Positions 9,947 to 21,932 of a stretch of 64,000 bases of DNA are shown in pieces. The notes under the pieces are model-generated. The model did no database searches, was not told where the DNA came from, and saw nothing but the letters and a program-made list of their open reading frames with translations. Both the position numbers and the translations under genes were made by a program. The stretch's first letter is position 1. Each line of letters opens with the position of its first letter. The stretch comes from Argentina anserina (Eukaryota; Streptophyta; Magnoliopsida; Rosales; Rosaceae): assembly GCF_933775445.1 (NCBI RefSeq), contig NC_065875.1, forward strand, positions 5,655,001-5,719,000. The letters run 5' to 3'.

Positions 9947-12900
9947 TATAATAAACCAAAATTCTAATTCCATTTCTTATAATTTCTCAGATTTTAATGG
10001 AATGAATATTTTGGCTATATTCATATTCTACGTCTTATAATTAGCCTTCAATCAAAGTAGGAATTGGTTAGAGAACCAAATGTGTTAATTGACTTAGTCA
10101 TTAACCAAAGAGCTGACTTTTCATATGTCACTCTTTTCAGAAAACTTCATTTAGGAAAGTCGTAGAGCTCGTCAATATGAGTTCGTAGATATGTGACACG
10201 CTTTAATCGGGCATCGTACGAGAAAGTAAATTGTAACGGAAGTTTAGTTTTTGAATTGTGGAAGGGGTAAAAGAGGGCATTTTGGGAAGTCTACAATCAG
10301 AAATATCAATTCAAACAAATCTCATTTCTCTCTCCTCACCCCCCGAGCTTCATCTTCTTCCTTAGCCCTAAAATTTCCAGCGCCGCCTGCCACCATTTTC
10401 AGCCGCTATGATCGACACCTCCATTGCCTAGAGAACCGCACGGTCGTGCCCACAAGGTCTGGGGAGTGGCTTAGCCTGTTCCAGCAGGGTGGAACCGCAT
10501 CAGGAGCTGGAGGATTTGGCAGAAATCCTACCGTCGTCGCCTGTAATTTCTGGGTTTCAAATTAGCTTCAAACGACTGTCTATGCTCTTTTGGTCACGGT
10601 TGCATCAACTTGGAAGTTGTTTTAAGCTAAAACCCAAAAAAACATTACATCTACTACAATGGCGAAGGAGTTACAGTTGCACTCCAACAACTCTCCGGCC
10701 ATTTCCGACGGCCTTGGGTGTAAAGAACTCCACCCCTTCTCTTTAATTTGCAAGTTTGGAGAGGGAGACAGTGAGTTTGGGATTTTGGGGTTAATTTTAG
10801 GTGTGAGGCCGTGAAGGTGGGTTTTGGTGGAGTGAAAGGTGACTTGTGGTGGTGGTGGTCGGCAGCTAGTGCTGTTGTGCTTGTTTTTGTTCGTGCAGTT
10901 GAGTGGTGAAGAGTTAGCTTTTGTGTGCTCTGTGTGATTTCGGTGAGGAGGTGAATCTATTGTATTTCCATGTTTTAATTTGAGAGATTGACACGGCCTT
11001 GGTAGTTAGGAAGAAATTTTCTAGTTAGGATGTGAAGATAGATCCTTGATGCATTCAGTTTTGTTGTTGTGAGACTTGGAAAGGTAGCACAAGTAAATTG
11101 TTGCCATTTTGGTTAATTTTGGGGTATGAGGCCCAGAGTTTAGTTTGGGTGATTGGAAAAGGAGAGATTATGATTCTTGCTTTGGTTTGTGAAGTTTGTG
11201 GAAGTTGTGGCCTTTTCGGTGTTGTGTGTTTTTGGGAGGAGATTTCAGTATCAAGCCAAATGACTTGAATTTTGTATTAAGTGGCTACTTGAAGGTGTTA
11301 ATGGTGACGGAAGAGAGCACAAATCCCTTTAGGTATTTATGGAGTTTTGAGTTGTTTTTATTTAAGTTGGACTTTCTTTTTACTAAGTGAAGTTTTTTGC
11401 ACTTAGGTGTTTGTGAAGCAAGTAAGTGATCTCACTTGAAGTTGCAAACAAAGTTTAAAGTGAGTAAACCTCACGTTTAAACTAGCTACCCGTGGCGTAG
11501 CTAGACATATTTTATTTTAATACTTGTTTTTATTTATTTAGAGATGGTGTATATATTTGGTAATTTATATATGTATATCTAAATGGTAATGAGATATGAC
11601 CATATTTATCATTGAGTATGTAATGTCCTATTTATATTATTGTGTGATTGATATATTTATATAGTTTTGGTGATATATATATATATATTGGACATTTTAA
11701 TTGTGAAATATATTGTGTAAATTTTGTTGGTTTATATTATGTGAAGGATGGGACCGAGAGGGAATGAAATGTATCTCTCGGTAAATTTGAGGTTTATAGA
11801 TGGAATAAATGCATAGTCGAAGTGTTGTTTGACCAGAAGGGAATAAAATGTATCTTATGGTATTATTGATGGTGTGTTTGTGAGTTTGTTGGCTAAATAC
11901 ATGGAGTTGTGACTGTGAAGTGGCGTGTCCAATTTGTTTTGCCTTAGAGGTGGCCATGTTGGCAAAGGAAAAGTGTGAGTGAGTTGGTTTGGTGTGACTG
12001 ATTTGGTTTGGCGTGAGTATGTTGGTGTGGTTGTGGATGTGTCCTATTTTAGTGTGTTAACATAGTCCTAGAATCATTAACCAATAAAATCGTTCTTAGA
12101 ATATGTTTTTTTTTAAATTATATGGACTTGATCGACTATGGTTCATGGGTAAGTAAAACAATATTGTATTAAAATGGTTTCAAAAGGTTGATGGTTAGGG
12201 GGTTATGTTAAATGCGTGTTTGGGTTATATTTAATTGTTATTGATGTTTGAATGTAGATTGCTTGGTGTTGAGTGTATGGTATTGGTTTCTTGTCTCCTT
12301 TAATCTTATCTGTATATTAAATGATTTCCTGAACTACGTTATTATGCAGGAATCACTCATTATTCTTTTGTGTTTTCTCCTATAGGTGTGATCTCCTGAA
12401 TTAAAATTTATGTAGGGATCATACCTATTGTATTTTCTTATTTATTTGTTACGTGAATTCATGAATTATGTTTTCATGCATGATTCACTATTTGTTTCTT
12501 GTTTTTTTATTCTTGTGTAAATGGGTTGCGGTGTTGTGTGTTGTGTGTGTTGTTGTTGGTGTTGTGGCTGTCATGTTGATGTAAGAGTTGAATGGTGTTG
12601 ACTATTTTGGGAAGTGATTTCAAATTGTCGTAACCTCAAGTATAGATTAGTGAGAGTTGCATGGTGTCGTCTATTCCGGGGAGCGACTTCGGGTTGTCGT
12701 AACCTCAGGTATAGATTAGTGTGAGTTGGTTGATGTTGGTCTATTATGGGGAGTGACTATGGATTGCCGTAACCTCATGATTAGATTTGTGTGGTTGGAA
12801 GTGGTTGTCGATAGGTATTGTTGCTTGTTGTTGTTGTTGTTATTGTTGTTGTGTGGTTGTGTTGATAGCCTTGTTGTAAGATATTGTTGTTGTTGTTGTT

Positions 12901-13340
12901 ATATATAGTCATTATTGCTGTTTTTATGATGAGATGTTGATGTTAGATTGAGTAATTATGTTTGAAGATTACTCATACAAGCTTTATAGCTTACCAGATT
13001 TGTGTTTGCAATCCCGGTGAACCAATCAATGGTGCAAGGAGTAGTGTTGCAATTGTTACATAGCAGTTGTTGGAGGGTTTGACAACTTGGCAGCTATTTG
13101 CTGTTTTTGTATCTGTTATTGATTTAGTTTTGGTGAGAACTGTGAGAGAATACAACTTTCCTTAATTACATTTCTGTAATTTTGAGAGTATGTAAATACA
13201 GTTTGTATTCCGAGTTAATTGTTTAAACCCAAGTTGGATATACAGCTGCTGAAATATTATTTAAATTATATTGAGGTTATTTTAGAGTTTTCACTTCCTT
13301 AATTTTGAATTTTTAATGTTCAGAATTTGGGGTTGTGACA
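9947..13340 (+). mobile_element. Diverged solo LTR (Ty3/gypsy) with 5-bp target duplication
   Basis: The block is flanked by ATTAC at 9942-9946 and 13341-13345. It begins TATAATAAACC, where the intact family nearby begins TGTAATAACCC, and ends GGGGTTGTGACA (family: GGGGTCGTTACA). Its segment at 10138-10260 matches the CGTAGAGCTCGTCGATACGA region of the LTRs at 13547 and 19764, and the segment at 12985-13080 matches their AAGCTTACCGGGTTTGTG region. There is no internal domain, primer site or second LTR, so it is a solo LTR left by recombination. It is visibly older than the element that starts 206 bp downstream. The TATA-like site of the younger family is lost (near 10265). Confidence 0.75.
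12582..12793 (+). repeat. Three imperfect ~67-bp tandem repeats inside the solo LTR
   Basis: Three successive units each contain GAGTTG, a GACT/GTCTATT segment, GGGGAGTGACT-like sequence and TCGTAACCTCA followed by TAGATTAGTGTGAG. They sit in the same relative place in the LTR as the 33-bp array of the related element downstream, just before the CTCATAC...AAGCTTTATAGCTTACC segment. Confidence 0.7.
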
Positions 13341-13865
13341 ATTACTTATAATATTATGGTTATGTTTGGACTGCAGCCAACGTAGCCCTTTAAATAAGTC
13401 CGCCCTTTAGAGTTTTGAGTTTTTTTTTGGTATGTATGCAAAATGGGTATGTGTGCTAAATCAAGTTTTAGAATGTATATAGAACGGAAAATTGGAAGCT
13501 TGAAATACATTCGCAAAAATAACTGCTTCTCTTATTGCTTTCTACCTGTAATAACCCGATTTTTCGGAATGATTTTTGGATCACTTTTGAATTTATAAAG
13601 TATGTGAAATTCATTAAACGTGTTTGTGCCGCCTTGCGAAGTCGGAAATTGAAAACGGAAACGTTAACGGAACGTTTATTTAGAAAAACATTACATTTCC
13701 GAGACGTGAACATCGACTTTTACTCCGTCGATCGTTTGTGAAAACTTTCTTCACAAAAGACGTAGAGCTCGTTGATACGAGTGCGTGGACGTGTGACGCG
13801 TTCGAATCGGACATCGGACGTAAAAGTTATTAACGTCGGAAGTTCGTTTCCGATTTTGGAAATAG

Positions 13866-13872
13866 TATAAAA
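13866..13872 (+). promoter_or_regulatory. TATA box of the LTR promoter
   Basis: TATAAAA within GAAATAGTATAAAAGGAAG. The same word stands at 22058-22064 in the 3' LTR. It is the likely core promoter separating U3 from R. The older solo LTR upstream has lost it. Confidence 0.55.
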
Positions 13873-14322
13873 GGAAGAAAAGGAGATTAGAAATCAGAAA
13901 ATCAATTTTTTTCCAAAAAAATTAACTCGGGTACTGTTCACCCGAACTTGGGTACTGTTCACCCGACCCAAAAATCTTCTCCGGCCGATTTCTCCACCAT
14001 CCGACGTCGCCTCGTGTCGTGCCACCTATCAAAGTGACGGGCTCGACGATCTCCATCTTTTGAGCTACGCCTTGCACTCCGTCGACAACCACACACGGTG
14101 CAGCAACTCGGATTTAGACCATGGTGTCAACTAGAAAGTTGTTGGAAATGTTGTTTAGGTTGTGGTGGTGAAATTTGGTGATGATTGGTGGCGGTCGGTG
14201 AACAGTAACGCCGCTTGAATAGTACTGTGAATAGTGATCTGTAACAGTAACTGTGAACAGTGATGTCGTATAAATAGGAAATGTGAATAGTGATCTGTAA
14301 CAGTAAATATGAACAGTGCACG

Positions 14323-14884
14323 GTAAACAGTACTGTTAACATGTTTTGGCATAACAGTAACTATGAACAGTGTTTTGTCAAAAAACATTAACTGTGAACA
14401 GTGGTTTAGTAAGAACAGTGATTAGTAAACATGAATAGTGTTCTGTGAACAATGTTTTATGAACAACATTTAGCTGTGCTGAAATCATCACCTGATATTT
14501 TAAGTATCATTTTCTAAGCATTTATCGTGCTATTAGGTGACTGATTAAACGAGTGAACAAATTACTTTCAATGTCGTGGAAGTTGCACGCAGGAAAAAAG
14601 GTCAGTAAACAGTACTGTGAACATGTTTTGACATAACAGTAACTGTGAATAGTGTTTTGTCAAAAAACATTTACTGTGAACAGTGGTTTAGTAAGAACAG
14701 TGATTAGTAAACATGAACAGTGTTCTCTGAACAATGTTTTATGAACAACATTTAGCTGTGCTGAAATCATCACCTGATATTTTAAGTATCATTTTCTAAG
14801 CATTTATCGTGCTATTAGGTGACTGATGAAACGAGTGAAGAAATTACTTTCAGTGTCGTGGAAGTTGCACGCAGGAAAAAAGGT
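14323..14884 (+). repeat. 282-bp tandem duplication within the 5' LTR
   Basis: The segment from GTAAACAGTACTG to GCAGGAAAAAAGGT occurs twice with a 282-bp period (ends at 14602 and 14884). The 3' LTR has this segment once (about 22723-23000). The duplication therefore arose in one LTR after insertion or in the parent copy. Confidence 0.8.
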
Positions 14885-15496
14885 GAGTAAAATCTCTCTT
14901 ATTTATGAATCTACCCTTGCGGAAATTCAGGAGGTTGCTAAATATTAAAGAACGAAATATGACATGTATATAATAAAGTGGATTATATATATATTGTATA
15001 AATGGTAAATAGGTACATATATATATAGTTTGCTATATTATGTACTATTAGGATTTCGTTTGGGAATATGATCACAGTGGTGATGAGAATTATATATTGA
15101 GCATGTTGATGTGATTTGTACAAATAATGAGTAGATTATTGTACCTGGTTTTAACGTTGAGAATTGTTAAAACGTTTTTTCTTCGGACGTGTTTATGAAA
15201 TATGACATGTATATAATAAAGTGGATTATATATATATATATTGTATAAATGGTAAAGATGTATATATATATATAGTTTGCTATATTATATATTGTTAGGA
15301 TTTCGTTTGTGAGTATGATCACAGTGGTGATGAGAATTATATACTGAGAATGTTGATGCGATTCGTACAAATAATGAGTAGATTATTGTACGCGTTTATG
15401 TCTTCGGACCAGTCTTCGGACGTGTGTGGCATGTCGGAACCTAGCCTTTGGCCGGGCGAAAGTTACGATACAGTTAGAGCTCTAGTCTGTCTACCG

Positions 15497-15695
15497 GACA
15501 TCGGGTAGCGAGGAGGGCCCGATGTCGGACTTCGGGTAGCGAGGAGGTTGCCCGAAGTCGAACTTAGGGTAGTGAGGAGGTTGCCCGAAGTCGGACGTTG
15601 GGTAGCGAGGAGGTTTCCCAATGTCGGGCGTTGGGTAGCGAGGAGGTTTCCCAATGTCGGGCGTTGGGTAGCGAGGAGGTTGCCCAATGCCGACG
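15497..15695 (+). repeat. Array of six 33-bp hairpin-forming units in the 5' LTR
   Basis: Each unit has the form arm, TAGCGAGGAGGTTG loop, complementary arm. Arms differ between units but match within a unit: ACATCGGG with CCCGATGT, GACTTCGGG with CCCGAAGTC, GACGTTGGG with CCCAATGTC (one G-U pair). The third unit has one mismatch. Open frames across it are a by-product of the 33-bp period. Confidence 0.85.
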
Positions 15696-16296
15696 GTGTA
15701 CTACGTGAGGGGTAACAGAGGTGTACCAGCGCTCATTAGTACCCGTATTATAAATGCATTTGGGTAAACAGAGGGGTTACCCAATTGCTCATGAGTACTT
15801 TCATTTTCATATTTTCGGGACAACCAAATGGGCCGTCTATTTACTCATGGGTGCATTTATATTTGTTGATTTGTGGATTTCCGTATATATTGATATGCGA
15901 GTTATGTTTTTATTTTACTCATACGAGCTGTAAAGCTTACCGGGTTTGTGTTTACAATCCCGGTGCACCAATTCGATGGTGTAGTGGATAACTCCGCAGG
16001 TGTGGATTAGGGGGAATTGACGGACTGCTCAGAGAACTTGAAGTTATTTATTTCCAGCTGGAGCGAGGATTTTGTGTTACTATCTTGTGAGGTTGTTGTG
16101 AGGATTATACATTTCCGTTTGTTATATTGTTGAATTATAATTTGGTTTGTAATAATCGGTTTGACTGAGTTGTATTTTGAACTCAGAGATGGTCCGCTGT
16201 GGCATTTTAAATGATTTCGACATGTTGAGATTGTTTGGTGTTTAACGACTTTGAAATTTTGAGTTTTTATGCTCGAAATTTTGGGGTCGTTACAGT

Positions 16297-16308
16297 TGGT
16301 ATCAGAGC
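16297..16308 (+). promoter_or_regulatory. Primer binding site (initiator Met-tRNA type)
   Basis: TGGTATCAGAGC begins two bases after the 5' LTR end. This is the standard plant Ty3/gypsy primer site complementary to the 3' end of initiator methionine tRNA. Confidence 0.9.
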
Positions 16309-19300
16309 CTAAGTGCGTATTTGGCGATTATCAATATCATCCGGGAGTGATGATCCGACTGCAGGCGGGCACCCATCACATGCTCCTCGGTATTGATATG
16401 TTGTCGGGTACGCGAGAGTGTTAGGAGCCATACCTTATGGTTTGGTCCTTTAGGGAGTATCGTGATGATACTTCGATGATTCATCTTATTCTGAAATTTA
16501 ATATTGATATCTGTTTTGGTTGAATTCGAGACTTCACTTGTAGTGACTAAGTGTTTCAAAGTGATAAATATAGAAAAGGGCCGTGGACAGGGCCGAGGAC
16601 GGGCGAGAGGTCGCAGCCGAGGTAGGGTTGTAGGCCGAGTCCGCGATGTGGAGGACCTTTGCGAGGAGGCCGCTCCACGGGCAGAACAGGATGACCATGC
16701 TGCTGTTGTTAGAGACGATGTTCGTGTGCTAAAAGTTTATTTAAGACATTAATGGTCTGTCAGCACCGTTACTTCGTAGAGGCTTGGATCATATGGTAGC
16801 GGACCACTAGATCGAGAGTATTGGGACTTACTTGGTGATGATTGAGTGCTATGAGTTGGAGAAGATGATGATAGCCACATTCAATTATTGATAGTTCGGT
16901 AGAGGAAATGTTAGGATTGATTCATACATCTCTGAGAAACTCATTATGTGTCACTTCGCTCTTTGAGTGTTCCACGAATTGGAGACAATGAAAGGCTTGT
17001 CCTATTGTGATTGGAAGTAGAGAGTTCTCTGCTTCGTTGATTGTGATCCCGGACCACACCTATGATGGAATCTCAGGAATTGGTTGGTTGAGGCCGCAGT
17101 GTGCGGTGAATGATTGTTGTAATATGGTGGGGTCATTCATAGACCCAGGAAACCAGTGTTTCGTTATCTTTGCGTCAAATCGGATAATGCCATGAGAGCT
17201 TGAGTCTTGGCACATGTTGAGTCTGTGGATCTGGGAGTCGCTATCACAGACATTGTTGTGATATTCGAGTATAGTGAGGTGTTTCAGGAGATACTGAGTT
17301 TGCCATCTTAGAGAGTTGTCGATTTCTTATTTACGAGGTACCTGTTATAGCACCTGTAGCGAAGGCGCCTTATGGGATTGAGACAGAACGAGTTTAAAGA
17401 ATTGAAAGCGCAGATAGATGGTCTATTAGACCTAGGGTTCATCAGACCTAGTGTCTCACCTTGAGTTGTGCCGGTGTTATTCGTGAATAAGAAAGTGGTC
17501 TCATGCGGTTGTGTGTGGATTATAGGGGAATGATTATGGTGACCATCAAGACCATGTATCATTTACCTAGGATTGAGGACTTGTGTGATACGTCCTTAAG
17601 GTGGTGATACAATTATTGAATTGAAATTCACATTACGTCGTCGTTGAGTTCCAACTTATTTTAAGTCGGCCATAGACAATTGATGATACACATTGTTCTT
17701 GAACTGAGCAAGAATCTAAGGTGATGGAGAAATCTCAACATGACATCATGAATTAATTATTGCTAGATGAGCAATTAATTGAGAACGTTGATCATTCTTG
17801 AATTAATCATTTTGGTGTTGGGATCAGAACTTAACTAGGCCACAGGTCCAAATGAGACGTTATGGCGGCAAAGTAACTTTATGGAAGGTAAGGAACGAGA
17901 TGACCTTAGCTTAGTAGTGTTTTAACGAATTTTTCGTGATAATCACCTTCCAACTGGTAAAGAATTGGTTGAGGACCAAAATTTGCTTTTCAAGTGCAAG
18001 TGGTGTTAGTGTTGGTGACTTAGAGGCTCTTTTCCCTCTATGCATCAAATTGTTTATTGTTGGATAAGGTGGTGTTGACTGAAGTGTTCAACAAGGGATA
18101 AATTTTATGATAAAAGGTTAATCAAGTATATTGTTTCTTACAGAGAAGTTATTTTGGCCGAATGCGTTGGCCATGAGGGTTCTTATTGAAAGTAAAGAAA
18201 CAACTGTTTAGAGTGGTGGTGTAGCAATCATTTTGGGGTTAGTTTTGAGGAGACAGTGGACCCAATATCCGGTTCTGTTGTTGAATTGATTGCAGAACTT
18301 ATTAGTAGTACAACGGTGATGGAAACCAATGCTTTAGATGATGTCACTGGAGTGTTTGGGTGGGACCGTATGTCATGCATTTGAGGCGTGTATGAACCAG
18401 GGGGTAAAGTATGTCTCAGTTGTGGTCATGTTGTTTTTTTTTGCGCCCAAATTTTCATGTTCCACTATCGGGAGATAAATATTTTCTTTACGAGTCCTAC
18501 AATTTAAAGCAGGTAGCTGTAACTTATTGTCCGACGGTAAGTGGTGGTAAAAATGGAGGGATGCGTGATGCATCTCTCTCGTGGTGGTAGTAGAATTTAT
18601 GTACTGCCATGTGCGTATAATGTTCGATTCTCAGGTGAACTGATTGAGAGTAATTCTTAATCCAAGGTGGTGTTCTGTGATGATTGTGAACTCAATGAGT
18701 TAAGATTTCTTTATCGTGTTGCCGATACAAATATGGTACTTGGGTGGGTATCATGCACGACAACTTTTTATGGTTATAATAAGATGATCATGAAAGGAGA
18801 TTATTTTGTTGATTGGAAGGAATGGTAGGTTCGTTATTCTAGCGATGCATTGTGGTGAAGTCATGAAGGTATTGTCGTGATAAAGCACGTTTATTTAAAA
18901 ACCACTATGTGTAATGTAAGTAGTAGGCATGTGTTAATCATTGATTTGACTCATGTTAGATGTTGAGAGTTTTGACCATGCTTAGTAGTAGGAGCTAACT
19001 CATGACGTGAGGATAGTCTATCAAATCGCAAGAGAGTGGTGAACTAGACAAAAGAGGGTGTCGACGCCTCCATGCTAAAAACATCATTATATTTCGGGAG
19101 AATGATTATATTTTGAGTAGCTCACATGCGACTATTATTGTTAGGACATGTGACAGATTGTTTGATGGAGGAAGTTTGAGGTAACGGAAGATAGGTTGAG
19201 AGCTTGTACGCTGGATTTTAAGGTAGCTGGGAAATCATTTGAGATTGATTGAGTTCGCCTACAACGACAGTTACCATTCCAGCATCGGCATGGTACCCTA

Positions 19301-19749
19301 TGAGGCACTTAAGGTAGACCATGTCAATCACCTATCTGTTGGGCAAAAGTTGGGTGTAGTGAGATTTGGCAAGAAAGAAAAGTTGGCCGAGGTATGTTGG
19401 GCCTTTGAGATTCTCGAGAAGGTGGGAAAACTAGCCTTGCCTACTAGCATGTCGGACGTTCACAACGTCTTCTACATTTCCATGTTGAGGAAGTATGAAC
19501 CTGATGTGTCGCATATGTGATCGATCATAACACCATTGAGGTGAAGGAAAATACCACTTTTGTTTTGAGCCGGTTTGTATTTTGAATAGATCCACAAAGA
19601 AGCTTTGGAGGAAGGAAGTGGAGCTAGTCAAGGTATTGTAGAGCCATCATGATGAAGGTGATGCATCATGGAAGCTAGGGTCGGATATGAAGACGAGATA
19701 CCCACTGTTGTTTATTGAGTGAACTTGAATTTCGGGACGAAATTCCTTT
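16309..19749 (+). pseudogene. Decayed gag-pol remnants of the Tekay/Del-like element
   Basis: No long open frame remains. Recognisable pieces in order are: an Arg/Gly-rich gag tail near 16580-16720; an RT leader and RT start at about 17281-17585 (ELKAQIDGLLDLGFIRPSVS and a CVWIIG-like segment, broken by stops and shifts); and the integrase C-terminal part at 19239-19520 (FAYNDSYHSSIGM.PYEAL, RFGKKEKL, FEILEKVG, SDVHNVFYISMLRKY). RNase H and most of the integrase core are not recognisable. The internal region is about 3.5 kb, shorter than expected for an autonomous copy. Confidence 0.7.
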
Positions 19750-19760
19750 TAAGGGGGGTA
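19750..19760 (+). promoter_or_regulatory. Polypurine tract
   Basis: A run of A and G with six consecutive G lies just before the 3' LTR start at 19764, after the phrase TTTCGGGACGAAATTCCTTTT that typically precedes the tract in this lineage. Confidence 0.75.
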
Positions 19761-19962
19761 GAATGTAATAACCCGATTTTTCGGAATGATTTTTGGATCA
19801 CTTTTGAATTTATAAAGTATGTGAAATTCATTAAACGTGTTTGTGCCGCCTTGCGAAGTCGGAAATTGAAAACGGAAACATTAACGGAACGTTTATTTAG
19901 AAAAACATTACGTTTCCGAGACGTGAACATCGACTTTTATTCCGTCGATCGTTTGTGAAAAC

Positions 19963-21932
19963 TGTTGGTTGAATCACTTAAGTATGATTATGTGTATTTA
20001 TGGGTGAAACTACCTACTCCCAAGTATAGAAGGTCAAGTTTTAGTAAGGGAAAGTGTAGAGTATCGTACCCAAGGGATTGGGGGAAACTCAACTCTAACT
20101 AGATTTTCGCAAGAAAAACTAGAAAAACATGCATTCTAACTTTTTACAAGTTCACAACCTTAGCCCTTTGGAAGCTAAGAATCATGGAGATGGTATTAAC
20201 AAGTGGTAGTGAATCGACTTGGTTGATTTTAGAATTAAGCTAAGTAAACTAATTCTTGCACTAAAACAACAAAGAAAGGTAAATGTAGAGATAGAATCAA
20301 AAGAGAAGTAGAGACTTAGGCATTGCACCTAGCCTTACTCATGCACAAATGTAACTCAAGATTAATGCATAACATGTTTGACAAACTTCCCCCTAGTGCT
20401 TTGGTGAAGCTACCAAGAAACCAACTAATCATGTAATTTAACAAAGTCTTTTGGAGCCAAATTAAATCACAAAACCTTAGTCCCAATTATATTACCTTAT
20501 AATACAAGTGGGCTATGTACCACAAGCATAACACCCCCTTAGAGTAATTACACTCATGGAACAAGCATTAAGTTCATGGTAAGAAATTCAAGCAACTTAG
20601 TATTTCCCGTAAGAAACACTAAGCCACCACCTAAAGGCTACCCATGCTCACGGATTCAAGAAGTTGTCAAGTTCAAGTTCCGATTCATTAATTACCTAAA
20701 CATGTTTCTAGGTGACAAAAATAGTAACACATTTAGTAAGCATTTTAAGTGTAGAAGCCCATAGATTCAACATGCATCAACATCAATTAAAAGTAAAATG
20801 AATTCATTAGCACATGAGTTTGGCTAGGGCTAGCCTAGCCTCAAATCCAACTACTCACAACCCATTAAATACAACAACCCTTGAAAATGAAATACATCAA
20901 AAGAAAAGTAGAGTAAAGAGAGAAGAGATTACCAAGGGTTTGGTACAAATGATACCAAACTGTACCTCTAAAGGTTTACTACCCACAAAGATGTAATAAG
21001 AAAGAAAATGCTTCTAAGTATGGTATTAATAGGTTCTAACAAAAGAAGAACTCCATGAACACCATACTTTATCCACACAATCTAGGAACAAAGAATAAGG
21101 GTTGAGAAAGAGTATGAGTAGAGGATAAAGAGAGTGAAGTGACCCAAATCTATGAAACAAGTTTGTGATTGATCAAGGGTGTAAATGATCTTTAGTTTTT
21201 GGTGAAAACTCAAGACACTTTACACTTTTCTTTGCACAACTTGATATCTATGACTTAGGCCTAAGAAAACTATGTTAAAACTATGGAAAATATGAAGTTT
21301 TGATGGAGTTTTAGTGTGGTGAAGGAGAATGCACGAATTTGTGAAGAATGAGGGTATTTAAAGGCCTTAAGGTCACAAATGAATAGTGGAGATGTAAGGG
21401 GATGAATGGTTAGATATGGTGGACAAATGTAGAAGCACAAATTGTGGATCTTGTTCTTGAAATGGTCCCCTTCATTTGTCTTCTTCTATTTTAAATTTAA
21501 ATCCCCAATTCATGGAGCACAAATTGAGGATCTTTTTCTTGAAATTGTCTCCTTCATTTGTCTTCTTCTATTTTGAATTTAAATTGTAAATTAAAATTTA
21601 CAATTCATAATTCACCAATATGCTTCATTGACTTATTGACTTTAACCACCACCATTTCCGGCAACCACCTTCTCATCGCCGGAGTTTAACCGGCATTTTC
21701 CGGCGTTGACTTTTCTTTTCTTATGAAATCTCCACATTTACTCTTTTTGGCTTGAAACTTTCACCCGAATCCATAATGTGCGCTAAATCCACTCTTCTTG
21801 ACGTGTTTCCGATCATTTGCACATTTTCCTAGCATGAGTAGGAAACGTAAAAAGAAATAAATAAATATACAAAAATATAAAGCAAAAGAATAAGAATAAG
21901 GCAAACATTACTAGGTTAATATTAACCTAACA
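19963..21932 (-). mobile_element. Nested solo LTR (1970 bp) with 5-bp target duplication
   Basis: It begins TGTTGGTTGA and ends TTAACCTAACA, imperfect inverted ends with TG..CA. AAAAC stands on both sides (19958-19962 and 21933-21937), and removing the insert plus one copy restores the host LTR exactly as seen at 13735-13750. The phrase ACCCAAGGGATTGGGGG near its left end resembles the conserved end of Athila/Tat-type LTRs on the minus strand, hence the suggested orientation. It has no coding domain. Confidence 0.85.

Larger units (their letters stand above)
13547..16294 (+). repeat. 5' LTR of the Tekay/Del-like element
   Basis: It starts TGTAATAACC and ends TTACA just before the primer site. 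The first ~200 bp match the 3' copy with three transitions. Relative to the 3' copy it lacks 208 bp (the 3' copy's 22300-22507), and it carries an extra 282-bp tandem duplication. It holds a short-repeat zone of ACAGT/ACTGT words (14195-14465) and the hairpin array at 15497-15695. Confidence 0.85.

Noticed and set aside
10251..10746. Two plus-strand frames of 104 and 85 codons
   Set aside because: They lie wholly within the solo LTR, in the region matching the noncoding leader of the related LTRs.
13793..13806. GTTCGAATC-type word suggestive of a tRNA T-loop
   Set aside because: It is part of the LTR sequence and is repeated in the 3' LTR. No cloverleaf could be drawn around it.
15463..15687. 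Open frames with repeating LLATQRPT-type peptides (also 23606-23864)
   Set aside because: They are produced by the 33-bp period of the LTR repeat array, a multiple of three, and exist on both strands. No start context or conserved domain.
15497..15695. CRISPR-like regular repeats
   Set aside because: Units are directly tandem with no unique spacers, lie inside a plant retrotransposon LTR, and there are no cas genes.
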